A stretch of DNA of 64,000 bases from Chryseobacterium cucumeris (GTDB lineage Bacteria > Bacteroidota > Bacteroidia > Flavobacteriales > Weeksellaceae), in contig NZ_LUVZ01000044.1 of the NCBI RefSeq assembly GCF_001593385.1, positions 186,001 through 250,000 on the forward strand, written 5' to 3'. The notes below the pieces were generated by a model that was not told the DNA's origin, made no database searches, and saw only the letters and a list, made by a program, of their open reading frames with translations. The first letter of the stretch is position 1; every line of letters begins with the position of its first letter. The position numbers were made by a program, and so were the translations under genes. Of the stretch, positions 54,506 through 63,170 are shown one piece after another.

Positions 54506-55789
54506 ATGAAGCGAGGAATCCATTTTTTACTGCTGCTCATTTCCTTTACGGCTTTTGCCCAGCAGGCCAATATTGATACTGCCCAGGTTGTAATACCAGG
54601 AAGACAAAACAGTACTGAAGCACAGTCGAAACCTTATGTGATTATGATATCAACGGATGGTTTCCGTTATGATTATGCTAAGAAATATAATGCTGAAAAT
54701 CTTTTAAAACTGGCTAATGGCGGTGTAAAGGCTGAAGCAATGATTCCAAGCTATCCAAGTATTACTTTCCCCAACCACTGGAGTCTTATCACAGGGCTTT
54801 ATCCTTCTCATCATGGTTTGATTGATAACTTTTTCTACGATTACAAGAGAAAAGAAGGCTATGCGATGAGCAGTAAGAAAAATGCTGAGGACGGAAGCTG
54901 GTATGGAGGAACTCCGCTTTGGGGGCTTGCTGAAAAACAGGGAATGGTGTCGGCCTCTTTAATGTGGGTAGGATCTGCGAGTGACGCCGGAGGAATGCGA
55001 CCTACTTATTATTATCCTTATCACGAAAAATTTACCCCTTCAGAAAAAGTAGAAAAAGTAGTCAACTGGCTGAAATTACCGGAAGATAAAAGACCACACT
55101 TCATTTCATTATATTTCCCGGAAGTAGATGGAAGCGGACATCATTATGGTCCGGATACCAAAGAAACGGAAACTGCTGTTCATCTTATAGATCAGGCTAT
55201 TGGTGATCTTGTTCAGAAAGTAAATGGTTTAGGATTAAAAAATGTCAACTTTGTTTTTGTTTCCGATCACGGAATGATTAAAGTAGATGGAGGTACACCG
55301 TTGGAAATTCCGGCTCTTCTTGTTGATAAAAACAGATTTGATTTTTACAATTCTCAGACTTTGTTAAGAGTTTATGTTAAAAACCCTGATGAGGTAAAAG
55401 CGGTTTATAAACAACTGAAAGCCAATAAAACATACGACTACGAAGTATATCTTGATAAAAAACTTCCCAGATACCTGCATTTCGCTACAAGAGATGACCA
55501 GTACAACAGAATAGGGCAGATTCTTCTGATTCCGAAAGCACCAAAGATTTTCCTGGAAAAAGGTAAGAAAACATCAGTGGGGAAACATGGTTATAATCCT
55601 AAAGTGGTACCGGAAATGAAAGCTACTTTTTTTGCCTGGGGACCGGAATTTAAAAACAATCTGGTGATTGATGAATTTGCGAATATCAATGTTTATCCTT
55701 TGGTGGCTGAGGTTTTAGGATTAAAAATTGATCAGCCTATTGACGGGAAACTGAAAGTTTTAAAAAGAACTTTAAAAAAGAAAAAATAG
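54506..55789 (+). CDS. Exported nucleotide pyrophosphatase/phosphodiesterase (ENPP/alkaline phosphatase superfamily)
   Basis: 427 residues from ATG 54506 (MKRGIHFLLLLISFTAFAQQ signal peptide); the frame from 54485 is a TTG extension without signal. Metal and catalytic motifs: MISTDGFRYDY (Asp ligand), SYPSITFPNHWSLITGLYPSHHGL with nucleophile Thr and the Asn that follows, PEVDGSGHHYGPD (Asp/His), and VSDHGM (Asp-His), plus GKHGYNP for the last His. All zinc ligands of the family appear present. It likely hydrolyses nucleotide or phospholipid phosphodiesters in the periplasm. Confidence 0.88.
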   Translation: MKRGIHFLLLLISFTAFAQQANIDTAQVVIPGRQNSTEAQSKPYVIMISTDGFRYDYAKKYNAENLLKLANGGVKAEAMIPSYPSITFPNHWSLITGLYPSHHGLIDNFFYDYKRKEGYAMSSKKNAEDGSWYGGTPLWGLAEKQGMVSASLMWVGSASDAGGMRPTYYYPYHEKFTPSEKVEKVVNWLKLPEDKRPHFISLYFPEVDGSGHHYGPDTKETETAVHLIDQAIGDLVQKVNGLGLKNVNFVFVSDHGMIKVDGGTPLEIPALLVDKNRFDFYNSQTLLRVYVKNPDEVKAVYKQLKANKTYDYEVYLDKKLPRYLHFATRDDQYNRIGQILLIPKAPKIFLEKGKKTSVGKHGYNPKVVPEMKATFFAWGPEFKNNLVIDEFANINVYPLVAEVLGLKIDQPIDGKLKVLKRTLKKKK

Positions 55790-55805
55790 TATTGATTTAA
55801 AGATA

Positions 55806-55856
55806 TTATAAAACAAGATTCGGCGCACCTTTGGTGCGCCGAATCTTGTTTTATAA
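55806..55856. terminator. 24-bp perfect hairpin between convergent genes
   Basis: 55806-55829 is perfectly complementary to 55833-55856 around a TTT loop; the core is GGCGCACC/GGTGCGCC. It is longer and more perfect than the other terminators here, lies between convergent genes, and has A- and T-runs on its sides, so it can end transcription in both directions. Confidence 0.8.
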
Positions 55857-56059
55857 ATTGACATAGGAATTAAAAGCGTTAAAAAAATAAGTTTTGTGAG
55901 CGTTAAGAAAATTCTACTGTTTGAAGCGCGGGAATTAAATTCGATACTAAATTAATAGTGAAACCGCGCGAGTTTAGAATTTTTAGAGAACAAAAATTAT
56001 TTTTAGCATTTTAATTCCAGTCTTGAACTTTTGTTTCTTTTGTTTCAAGACAAAAGAAA
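55857..56059. other. Non-coding segment with repeat-like character
   Basis: Contains GCGCGG near 55926 and CCGCGC near 55963, and a TTGAAC...CTTTTGTTTCAAGAC segment near 56024-56050 in which CTTTTGTTT and repeats of it recur. This has the look of an interspersed intergenic repeat of flavobacteria. No gene. Confidence 0.45.
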
Positions 56060-56938
56060 TTAAAATTGAGAAGCAAACTCCTTTGCAAAATCTTCTAATT
56101 TAACACTTCCTGTAACCGGGGAACCATGATCAATAAAATCTTTCTGTACAACACCGGTTCTTATTCCTCTTCCCATTTCAACATACAAATTAGCCATATC
56201 TTCAGGTAATCCCGCCTGAAGCATTCCGTTTAAAGAATCTTCATCAGAGAATTCTACCCATGGAAGTTCAGGTTTATTAACAGATGTTCCCAGAACCTTT
56301 GCAAAGTCAGAAGCTTTTCTTACATCACTTACAATATATCTGATGTTGTTAGCTTTTTCATCTTTTACCAATTCTTCAGCGGCAGCGTTGGCGATATCAT
56401 TGGGATGTACTACAGGTACTTCAATATCTGCAGGATAATTTCCTCCAATGATTCCTGCATTTTGAATCAAAGGAATATCATTGAAAAAATTATTGTAAAA
56501 ATATCCGGCTCTTAAAAAAGTAAAAGAAGTGTTTTCTACTTCATTGTATATTTTTTCAATATTGTGAAGACCCGCAATAGGACCGTTTTCTACCGGAGAT
56601 TCTGCACCTACACTGCTTAACATGACGGCTCTTTTTACATTCGTATTTTTCAAAGCTTCAGCATAATTTTTTCCTGCATTGGTCGTGTTTTCCACAATTT
56701 TATCCGGGCTGATCGCTGGAGGGGTCATCACAAAAACTGCATCCGCTCCATCAAATGTTTGCGTTAAAAAATCAACGTCTGTGATAGACCCAATGGCCGG
56801 AGTTGCACCCAGAGATTCAATATCCTGTTTTCTGGCATCGCTGCTGCTTACTATGGTAATATTGTGCCCGTCGGCAATTAACTTTTGTGCTAATGGTTTA
56901 GCTACATTTCCTAGTGATCCTGTGATTATAATTTTCAT
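56060..56938 (-). CDS. NmrA-like NAD(P)H-dependent oxidoreductase (YtfG/QorB-like)
   Basis: 292 residues from the ATG at 56938 (MKIIITGSLGN); the longer frame would add a charged, non-conserved extension. It is an atypical short-chain dehydrogenase with the Rossmann motif GSLGNVAKPLAQKL and TVSS/TIVSSSDARKQDIESLG, AVFVMTPP and RAGYFYNN. Divergent from an HxlR regulator, the same arrangement as E. coli ytfG (quinone oxidoreductase 2) and ytfH. A quinone or electrophile detoxification role is inferred by that analogy. Confidence 0.8.
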   Translation of the reverse strand: MKIIITGSLGNVAKPLAQKLIADGHNITIVSSSDARKQDIESLGATPAIGSITDVDFLTQTFDGADAVFVMTPPAISPDKIVENTTNAGKNYAEALKNTNVKRAVMLSSVGAESPVENGPIAGLHNIEKIYNEVENTSFTFLRAGYFYNNFFNDIPLIQNAGIIGGNYPADIEVPVVHPNDIANAAAEELVKDEKANNIRYIVSDVRKASDFAKVLGTSVNKPELPWVEFSDEDSLNGMLQAGLPEDMANLYVEMGRGIRTGVVQKDFIDHGSPVTGSVKLEDFAKEFASQF

Positions 56939-56964
56939 ATGTAAATATTTTTTATTTCTGAGAA

Positions 56965-57003
56965 CAAAGTTATATTTGTACTTACTTTTATACAAGTACT
57001 TAC
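56965..57003. promoter_or_regulatory. Divergent overlapping promoters with GTACTTAC repeats
   Basis: On the minus strand TTG (at 56993-56995), 20 bp, TAACTTTG (56965-56972) serves the NmrA gene; on the plus strand TATATTTG (56971-56978) serves hxlR. The two -7 boxes overlap by 2 bp. GTACTTAC occurs at 56978-56985 and 56996-57003, and TTGTA/TACAA (56976-56980, 56991-56995) is inverted around the same spot: a likely HxlR operator. Confidence 0.6.
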
Positions 57004-57019
57004 CCTAAAGTATGTAGAT

Positions 57020-57448
57020 ATGACAGCGATTAAAGAAAGTTCAACCATTCAGGAGAATAAAAAAACAGTGCAGGATTGTCCTGTAATGTACGTTATGGAA
57101 AGAATTGGAGGATTCTGGAAACCGATTATCCTGTTTAATCTTTCCACAGGAGAAAAAAGATACAGTGAATTGAAAAAAGCAATTCCTGCCGTAACAGAAA
57201 AAATGCTTATCCAGCATCTGAAGCAGCTTGAAACAGACGGACTCATTATCAGAACAGCAAAACCTGTAGTGCCACCTCATGTGACCTATAAACTGAGTGA
57301 AGCAGGGAATGAACTGGCTCCAGTGATTGATGCAATGGCAGCATGGGCTTTTCAGGATATGGAAAGAAATGATAATAAATGTGCTGAAGGAAACAGATAT
57401 ATAACGAATCAGGATCAAAATGCTTTTAGCCAAAACCTGAAAAAATAA
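57020..57448 (+). CDS. HxlR-family transcriptional regulator
   Basis: 142 residues, winged helix: CPVMYVMERIGGFWKPIILFNLSTGEKRYSELKKAIPAVTEKMLIQHLKQLETDGLI, with the conserved Cys20 right before the helix. In HxlR proteins such as YodB, HypR and QorR this Cys senses quinones or thiol-reactive compounds. Divergently transcribed from the NmrA-like oxidoreductase, so it likely represses it and itself through the GTACTTAC repeats. Confidence 0.88.
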   Translation: MTAIKESSTIQENKKTVQDCPVMYVMERIGGFWKPIILFNLSTGEKRYSELKKAIPAVTEKMLIQHLKQLETDGLIIRTAKPVVPPHVTYKLSEAGNELAPVIDAMAAWAFQDMERNDNKCAEGNRYITNQDQNAFSQNLKK

Positions 57449-57482
57449 AACAGGCTCTTCAATCTGAAGAACCTGTTTCTGT
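57448..57482. terminator. Bidirectional terminator between hxlR and the alcohol dehydrogenase gene
   Basis: AAACAGG (57448-57454) plus CTCTTC pairs with GAAGAA plus CCTGTTT (57472-57478) around AATCT; A-runs and T-runs on its sides serve the convergent genes. Confidence 0.7.
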
Positions 57483-57500
57483 TACTATTTTATAGAAGAA

Positions 57501-58556
57501 TTATAAAGACTGCATATCAATAACGAAACGGTATTTTACATCGCTTTTAAGCATTCTTTCATATGCATTGTTGATATCCTGCATTTTAATCAGCTCGATA
57601 TCAGATACGATATTATGTTTTCCACAGAAATCTAACAGTTCCTGGGTTTCTGCAATACCTCCGATCAAAGATCCTGCTACAGAACGGCGTTGGAAGATCA
57701 TAGGTCTTGTACTTACCTGCGTTTCCTGGAATTCACCAACGAATCCTACAAGAACCAGAGTTCCGTTCAGAGAAAGAGTCTGCATATAAGGATTGATGTC
57801 ATGTTCGTAAGGTACCGTATCGATGATAAGGTCAAATTTACCTTTTACAGCATCCATTTGGGAATCATCCGTAGAGATTACAACGTGATCTGCTCCAAGT
57901 TGTTTCGCATCATCCGTTTTTCCCGGAGTTCTTGAGAATAAAGTAACTTCTGCTCCCAGTCCTTTTGCTAGTTTAATAGCCATATGACCTAAACCGCCTA
58001 ATCCTACAACGGCTACTTTTGAACCCGGACCAGTGTTCCAGTGTCTTAACGGTGACCATGTGGTAATTCCTGCGCACAGAAGGGGTGCTACTGCTGCCAG
58101 ATCTAAATTTTCAGGAACACTTAAAACAAAATGTTCATCAACAACTACTTTTTGAGAATATCCTCCAAAAGTATGACCTCCAAGGTGCTTATCTTTTCCG
58201 TTATAAGTCCCTGTAAATCCATTCTGGCAATATTGCTCCAGATCGTGCTGACAACTGTCACAATGTCCGCATGAATCCACCATGCATCCTACTGCTGCCA
58301 GATCTCCCGCTTTAAATTTGGAAACCTCACTTCCTACTTTGGTAATTCTTCCTACAATTTCATGTCCCGGAACTACAGGATACAAAGATCCACCCCAGTC
58401 GTTTCTTGCGGTATGAAGGTCAGAGTGGCATACTCCACAATATAGAATTTCAATCTCTACATCTTTTGCGGTTACCTCTCTTCTTTCAATATTCATTTCT
58501 TTCAGATCTGCTGTGGTAGACGCTGCACCATAAGCTTTTACTGTGATTGTACTCAT
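57501..58556 (-). CDS. Zinc-dependent NAD(P)-alcohol dehydrogenase (YahK/CAD-like)
   Basis: 351 residues of the cinnamyl-alcohol dehydrogenase group. Catalytic zinc: CGVCHSDLHTARNDWG with Cys and GHEIVG His; structural zinc: CGHCDSCQHDLEQYC (four Cys); cofactor: GLGGLGHMAIKLAKGLGAEVTLFSR, with Ser/Arg after strand 2 that suit NADPH. It reduces aldehydes, probably broad range, in the cytoplasm. An AraC-type gene lies divergently 257 bp away, a likely regulator. Confidence 0.92.
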   Translation of the reverse strand: MSTITVKAYGAASTTADLKEMNIERREVTAKDVEIEILYCGVCHSDLHTARNDWGGSLYPVVPGHEIVGRITKVGSEVSKFKAGDLAAVGCMVDSCGHCDSCQHDLEQYCQNGFTGTYNGKDKHLGGHTFGGYSQKVVVDEHFVLSVPENLDLAAVAPLLCAGITTWSPLRHWNTGPGSKVAVVGLGGLGHMAIKLAKGLGAEVTLFSRTPGKTDDAKQLGADHVVISTDDSQMDAVKGKFDLIIDTVPYEHDINPYMQTLSLNGTLVLVGFVGEFQETQVSTRPMIFQRRSVAGSLIGGIAETQELLDFCGKHNIVSDIELIKMQDINNAYERMLKSDVKYRFVIDMQSL

Positions 58557-58671
58557 TTTTATATTTAGTTTATTTAGGGTTATAAATTATGATATTCAAT
58601 ATGAACCTATGCTGTTCCTTAACAGAACTCATCTGAAAAAGCTTTTCCCTTTTTGAGGAATGTCCGTATTA

Positions 58672-58705
58672 AAAGTTTCTATAACGATACAAAAGTCGAA
58701 ACTTT
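58672..58705. promoter_or_regulatory. Inverted repeat between the alcohol dehydrogenase and AraC genes
   Basis: AAAGTTTC (58672-58679) and GAAACTTT (58698-58705) are perfect inverted repeats 18 bp apart in the 257-bp divergent gap. A candidate operator; nothing else is seen in this gap except a weak ACCATTTCA/TGAAAGTGGT pair near 58758-58785. Confidence 0.4.
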
Positions 58706-58813
58706 CCTGTAAACAAAACTTATACAGATTACCGAATTACTTACCAATTTTACAGGCACCATTTCAGTTACAAATGAAAGTGGTAATTTTGAATAGCAAT
58801 AAAAATATACTTC

Positions 58814-59716
58814 ATGGAAAATCAGGAGGTTGAAATTTATAACACGGTCTCAGAGTATAATAAAATGGCGAATCATGAAACCCTGCATCCGCTGGTAAGT
58901 ATCATTGATTTTTCCAAGTCTGATCCTATTTGTCAGTATAGAAGAAAATTTGGATTTTATACCGTTTTTCTGAAAGACGTCATGTGTGGTGATATGCAAT
59001 ACGGAAAACACAGCTACGATTATCAGGAAGGAACATTAGTTTTTATTGCTCCCGGCCAGACGTATGGAATTTATAATAAAGACAGATTTGTTCAGCCTGC
59101 AGGTTTTGCCCTGATTTTTCATCCGGATTTAATAAAAGGAACCAATCTAGGAAAGAATATGAAAGATTATTCTTTTTTCTCCTATGATGTACATGAAGCC
59201 CTTCACCTGTCAGAAAAAGAAAGAGAAGTAGTATTGGATTGCTTTAAAAATATTAAACTGGAACTGGAACAGTCTATTGATAAACACAGTAAATCTTTAA
59301 TTGTTAATAATATTGAACTCTTTCTGAACTACTGTATGCGTTTCTATGACCGTCAGTTTATTACAAGAGATCATATCAATCAGGGTGTCATAGGTAAATT
59401 TGAAAATCTGGTAGATGATTATTTAAAATCTGAAAATCCGAAGAATATAGGTTTTCCTATGGTGAACTATTTTGCGGAAAAGCTAAATCTTTCTGCCAAT
59501 TATTTCGGAGATCTGATAAAAAAAGAACTGGGAATTTCCGCACAGGAATTTATCCACAATAAACTTATTGATATTGCCAAAGAACAGATTCTGTATCAGG
59601 CAAAAACAATCAGTGAAATTTCTTATGATCTGGGCTTTAAATATCCACAGCATTTTACAAGGCTGTTCAAAACCAAAGTAGGAATTTCTCCCAGCGAATA
59701 TAAAACCCTCAACTAG
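58814..59716 (+). CDS. AraC-family transcriptional regulator
   Basis: 300 residues: an N-terminal cupin-like sensing domain (GTLVFIAPGQTYGIYNK ...) and a C-terminal double helix-turn-helix (LNLSANYFGDLIKKELGISAQEFI and TISEISYDLGFKYPQHFTRLFKTKVGISPSEYK). Divergent from the alcohol dehydrogenase and close to a carboxylesterase, it likely activates one or both on an aldehyde or related inducer. ATG at 58814. Confidence 0.88.
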   Translation: MENQEVEIYNTVSEYNKMANHETLHPLVSIIDFSKSDPICQYRRKFGFYTVFLKDVMCGDMQYGKHSYDYQEGTLVFIAPGQTYGIYNKDRFVQPAGFALIFHPDLIKGTNLGKNMKDYSFFSYDVHEALHLSEKEREVVLDCFKNIKLELEQSIDKHSKSLIVNNIELFLNYCMRFYDRQFITRDHINQGVIGKFENLVDDYLKSENPKNIGFPMVNYFAEKLNLSANYFGDLIKKELGISAQEFIHNKLIDIAKEQILYQAKTISEISYDLGFKYPQHFTRLFKTKVGISPSEYKTLN

Positions 59717-59846
59717 TTTTTTAACACGAATAACACTAATCTTTTCACCAATGATACCATAATTAATAGTGAATATTTATGTACTCATTTGTGAAATTTG
59801 TGTTTAAATAATTAAATTTAAAGAGAAAAGTTTTCACAGTTTTAAG

Positions 59847-61187
59847 ATGACACCAAATCACCAAGACACTACTGTTTTTAATACCAGATTCGGGAGAATT
59901 ACAGCACTAAATGAACAAGGAATTATAAGGATTAAAAGTATCCGGTACGCCTATTCTGAAAGATTTAAAAAACCAGTCGCCGTAGAAGCTTCTTTATCTT
60001 CAATCATTATTTCTCCGGGAAAAACTCCGGTGTGCCCGCAGGCTTTAAGTCCGCTTGTGGAAAAAATGATCGGAGCGACACCTGTTGAAAGTTTTGAAGC
60101 AGATGAATCTAACCAGTATCTTTCCATAACCCGGCCGCAAATTATATCTGAAAATGAAAAACTCTCTGTTGTTGTCTGGATCCATGGAGGCTCTCATGAA
60201 ATAGGCTGTGGAGATCTGGCCACTGCTGATCCTGCAGAATGGGTGAAAGAGCAACATATTATTGTAGTTACCGTTTCCTATCGCTTAGGATTATTTGGTT
60301 TTTTAGGTGGTGATGAAAAAAGGCCTGCCAATCTTGGATTGCTGGATATCATTGAAGCCTTAAAGTGGATTAAAAACAATATTGCAGATCTGGGAGGTGA
60401 TGAAAAAAATATCACCCTTCTCGGGCAGTCTTCGGGAGGTGATGCTATTGCCCATTTAATGATATCAGAAGGAGTGGAGGATTTGTTCCAGCGCTTGATC
60501 ATCCAGAGTGCTCCATTAGGATTACGTCATAAAAGACAAAAAATGTCTGCAGAATTTCTGAAAAAAACAGAAGTGCTGAAAGAGGAAACCGATGTTTTAA
60601 AAATGATGGATGAGTACAAAGCATTTGTGCCTTCCGTAATAAAATACGGTTTGAAAGCTGCGATGCCTTTCGGAACTCAATACGGACATTTTCCTTTGTG
60701 TAAAGAAGAAGATTCTGTGGAAATGTGGAAAAAAAATGCTCAGAAATTTGATGTCCTGATTGGTTTAAATAATGATGAAACGGCATTCTATCTTAAAACC
60801 TCAGAAGCTTTAAATAAATATTTCGGAAAGGGATTAGGTTTAAAAATCATGGATAAAACGGTTGAAAAAACTACAGCATTGATCTATGGAAATCCGGCAA
60901 GACAGTTTGCCCGGAATCTGGCGGATGCCGGTGGAAATGTCTATCTATTCAGAATTCATTCAAAACTGAAAGACAATCATATCGGAGCACCGCATTGTAT
61001 TGATCTTCCTTTAATTTTCGGGAATGAATCAGCCTGGAAATCTTCCGAATTGCTGAAAGATATTCCATGGAGCCGTATTCATGAAAATGGTAAAAAACTG
61101 AGAGCGCTCTGGGCTGAATTTGCCCGCACCGGAAAAACATCAGATACCTCCGAAAGACCGGAAATCCTTGAACTCCGAAAAGTGTAA
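59847..61187 (+). CDS. Carboxylesterase, type B family
   Basis: 446 residues of the alpha/beta-hydrolase carboxylesterase family. Oxyanion motif VWIHGGSHEIGCGD, nucleophile LGQSSGGDA (Ser), and the His region GAPHCIDLPLIFGN. No signal peptide, so cytoplasmic. N-terminal part TTVFNTRFGRITALNEQGIIRIKSIRYAYSERFKKPV aligns with the family start. Same strand as the AraC gene (131 bp gap), which may regulate it. Substrate unknown (short-chain ester or lactone). Confidence 0.88.
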   Translation: MTPNHQDTTVFNTRFGRITALNEQGIIRIKSIRYAYSERFKKPVAVEASLSSIIISPGKTPVCPQALSPLVEKMIGATPVESFEADESNQYLSITRPQIISENEKLSVVVWIHGGSHEIGCGDLATADPAEWVKEQHIIVVTVSYRLGLFGFLGGDEKRPANLGLLDIIEALKWIKNNIADLGGDEKNITLLGQSSGGDAIAHLMISEGVEDLFQRLIIQSAPLGLRHKRQKMSAEFLKKTEVLKEETDVLKMMDEYKAFVPSVIKYGLKAAMPFGTQYGHFPLCKEEDSVEMWKKNAQKFDVLIGLNNDETAFYLKTSEALNKYFGKGLGLKIMDKTVEKTTALIYGNPARQFARNLADAGGNVYLFRIHSKLKDNHIGAPHCIDLPLIFGNESAWKSSELLKDIPWSRIHENGKKLRALWAEFARTGKTSDTSERPEILELRKV

Positions 61188-61427
61188 GTAGAGATCAAGC
61201 TCATCTAATCTTAACAAATATCCCAACTGGAGACGTAAGAATTCCGCTCCCTTGGAATGGTGGCAAAAATTCTTTGATCTTTTGCCGGGGTGTTTCATCA
61301 TATTCTCAAAATTTATCTTTAATAATTAATATTATATATACTTAATCAAGTAGTTGGTATTGAATGTTTATTCATAATTGTGATTTTTAATGTATATTTA
61401 ATAACTAAACCATAAAAAATAACAATT

Positions 61428-61595
61428 ATGAAAACGTACAAAGAAATCAAAGTAAAAAAATTGAACCGTCAGGAATTAAAGAGTTTAAAAGCCGGAGATT
61501 TAAATTGGGGAAAAGTATGCTGTACTTCCAACGAAGATGGACAATGCTGTGAATGGGCTATAGATGTTTGGAATTGTAGATATATTTACTGCTAA
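61428..61595 (+). CDS. Small Cys-rich peptide with bacteriocin-type leader
   Basis: 55 residues (ATG 61428, TAA 61593-61595). The N-terminal half KEIKVKKLNRQELKSLKAG looks like the amphipathic leader of Bacteroidota natural-product/bacteriocin precursors (KKLsRxELKxIxGG), with AG in place of GG at the likely cleavage point. The core of ~30 residues has six Cys as CC, CC, C, C and several aromatics. There are only two Ser/Thr in the core, so it is not a typical class I lanthipeptide substrate; disulfide links are more likely. A terminator follows. A strong 240-bp upstream gap and the terminator indicate its own transcript. Confidence 0.7.
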   Translation: MKTYKEIKVKKLNRQELKSLKAGDLNWGKVCCTSNEDGQCCEWAIDVWNCRYIYC

Positions 61596-61604
61596 ATCTT
61601 AAAG

Positions 61605-61642
61605 ACCCCTGTCAACGTTCCAAGCCTTGACAGGGGTTTCTT
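61605..61642 (+). terminator. Terminator after the Cys-rich peptide gene
   Basis: ACCCCTGTCAA (61605-61615) is perfectly complementary to TTGACAGGGGT (61627-61637), followed by TTCTT. It lies 10 bp after the stop, and also faces the convergent amylase gene. Confidence 0.75.
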
Positions 61643-61653
61643 ATAAATTAATC

Positions 61654-63126
61654 TTATTCAGGAATCCAGACACTCACATTTCCTGCCGGAGCAGGAAAAT
61701 CTCCCCAGCCGTTTTCATCAATCATTACTTTCTCTTTGAATCGTTTCAAAATATCTTTAAATTTTTTCCCAGCGTAAAGCGTTCCCACTTCCATAGGCTT
61801 ATTGTAAGCATCCTTATTACTTAAAACTACGACACATCCGGTATGTTCATCATCTCCTGTACGTACCCAGCCAAGACAGTTGGCATCTTCAAAATAATCA
61901 TGCTGCTCACCGTAAGCATGATCCTTCCTCGCTTTTAATAGCTCTTCAATACCATCTACTTTTGGCATAAATATTTCCTGATCATTACCTTCTCTGTCTT
62001 TGTCCACATAATGAGCACCATAAAGATCGGGGTAAAATACACAGGGATAACCGTCTTTTCTCAATAAAATAAGGGCATAGGCAATTGGCTTGAACCAAGG
62101 TTCTACGGGAGCTTCAAGATCCTGTAATGGCTGAGTGTCATGATTGGCTACTAAACTTACAGAATGCATAGGATCTGCCTGAGTAAGAGTTTCATCGAAA
62201 ATTCTTCGGAGATCATAAGAATCACCTTCTCTGGAAGCTGTATGAAAGTTATTTTGCAAAGAACTGTCGAAAAGACTCATGCAGCCTTCCGTGACCTCAA
62301 TATACTTTTGAAGAAGATGAAGATATCCCGGAGCCCAGTATTCTCCTACAGCAAAAATATCTTTTCCGGAATTGGAACGGAGCAGTGTGAGCCATTCTTT
62401 ATAAAAATCAAAAGAAATATGTTTTAAAGCATCAAGCCTTACCCCATCAAAATCGGTCTGATCAAAATACCATTTTGCCCAGGTATTAAGCTCTTCCCGT
62501 ACAAAAGGATTCCGGTGCTCAATGTCATTATACATCAGGTAGTCGTAATTCCCTTTTTCATCATCAATCATTTCCTCCCAGTCGTTTCCGTATTCTGACT
62601 GTATTTTGAAGATATGGGAATCCATCCCTTCAGCATAATCTACACCACTGAAACAGGTGAAATTCCACTCAAAATCTGAATATTTTTTTCCTCTTCCCGG
62701 AAAGGTAAATTTCGTGTAAGATTCTATTTCGATCACTTCGGAAATCACCTTTTCCCTGTTTTCCTCATCTACTTTGACAACCTTGAATTTCTCCAGCTCA
62801 TCACCTCCGGCTTTATGTCCCAGAACAATATCTACAATGATCTGTATATTTTGCTTCTTTAAGGCTTTAATGGCTTTTGTGTAATCTTTTTTAGTACCAT
62901 ATTTGGTAGGAAGAGTTCCCTTTTGATCAAATTCTCCGAGATCATACAGGTCGTAGGCATCATAACCGATGGAATAGCCGCCATTTGTCCCTTTGTAGGC
63001 AGGAGGAAACCATACAGAAGTAATTCCAAGTTTTGCTAAATATCCGGCCTGTTTTTCGGCTTCTTTCCACAATTTTCCGTCTCCTTCAGAATACCAGTGG
63101 AAAAACTGGATCATGGTTGGGTTCAT
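61654..63126 (-). CDS. Cytoplasmic alpha-amylase (glycoside hydrolase family 13)
   Basis: 490 residues from the ATG at 63126 (MNPTMIQFFHWYSEGDGKLW); the longer frame to 63159 adds an unlikely N-terminal tail. No signal peptide. GH13 motifs: IVDIVLGHKAGGD (region I), FDGVRLDALKHIS with the nucleophile Asp (II), AVGEYW with the acid Glu (III), VANHDTQPL with the third Asp (IV). Length and HWYSEGD start resemble cytoplasmic AmyA-type (GH13_5) enzymes, which cut maltodextrin or glycogen. Next to dinB by ~45 bp but probably not functionally linked. Confidence 0.92.
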   Translation of the reverse strand: MNPTMIQFFHWYSEGDGKLWKEAEKQAGYLAKLGITSVWFPPAYKGTNGGYSIGYDAYDLYDLGEFDQKGTLPTKYGTKKDYTKAIKALKKQNIQIIVDIVLGHKAGGDELEKFKVVKVDEENREKVISEVIEIESYTKFTFPGRGKKYSDFEWNFTCFSGVDYAEGMDSHIFKIQSEYGNDWEEMIDDEKGNYDYLMYNDIEHRNPFVREELNTWAKWYFDQTDFDGVRLDALKHISFDFYKEWLTLLRSNSGKDIFAVGEYWAPGYLHLLQKYIEVTEGCMSLFDSSLQNNFHTASREGDSYDLRRIFDETLTQADPMHSVSLVANHDTQPLQDLEAPVEPWFKPIAYALILLRKDGYPCVFYPDLYGAHYVDKDREGNDQEIFMPKVDGIEELLKARKDHAYGEQHDYFEDANCLGWVRTGDDEHTGCVVVLSNKDAYNKPMEVGTLYAGKKFKDILKRFKEKVMIDENGWGDFPAPAGNVSVWIPE

Positions 63127-63170
63127 AAATTTGCTGATTTGGTTGATACAAGGTAGCAAAAAAATATGAT

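Noticed and set aside
61428-61595. The Cys-rich peptide as the substrate of the LanB/LanC cassette
   Set aside because: It is 56 kb from the cassette, lies outside the island, and its core has only two Ser/Thr for six Cys, which does not suit dehydration chemistry.
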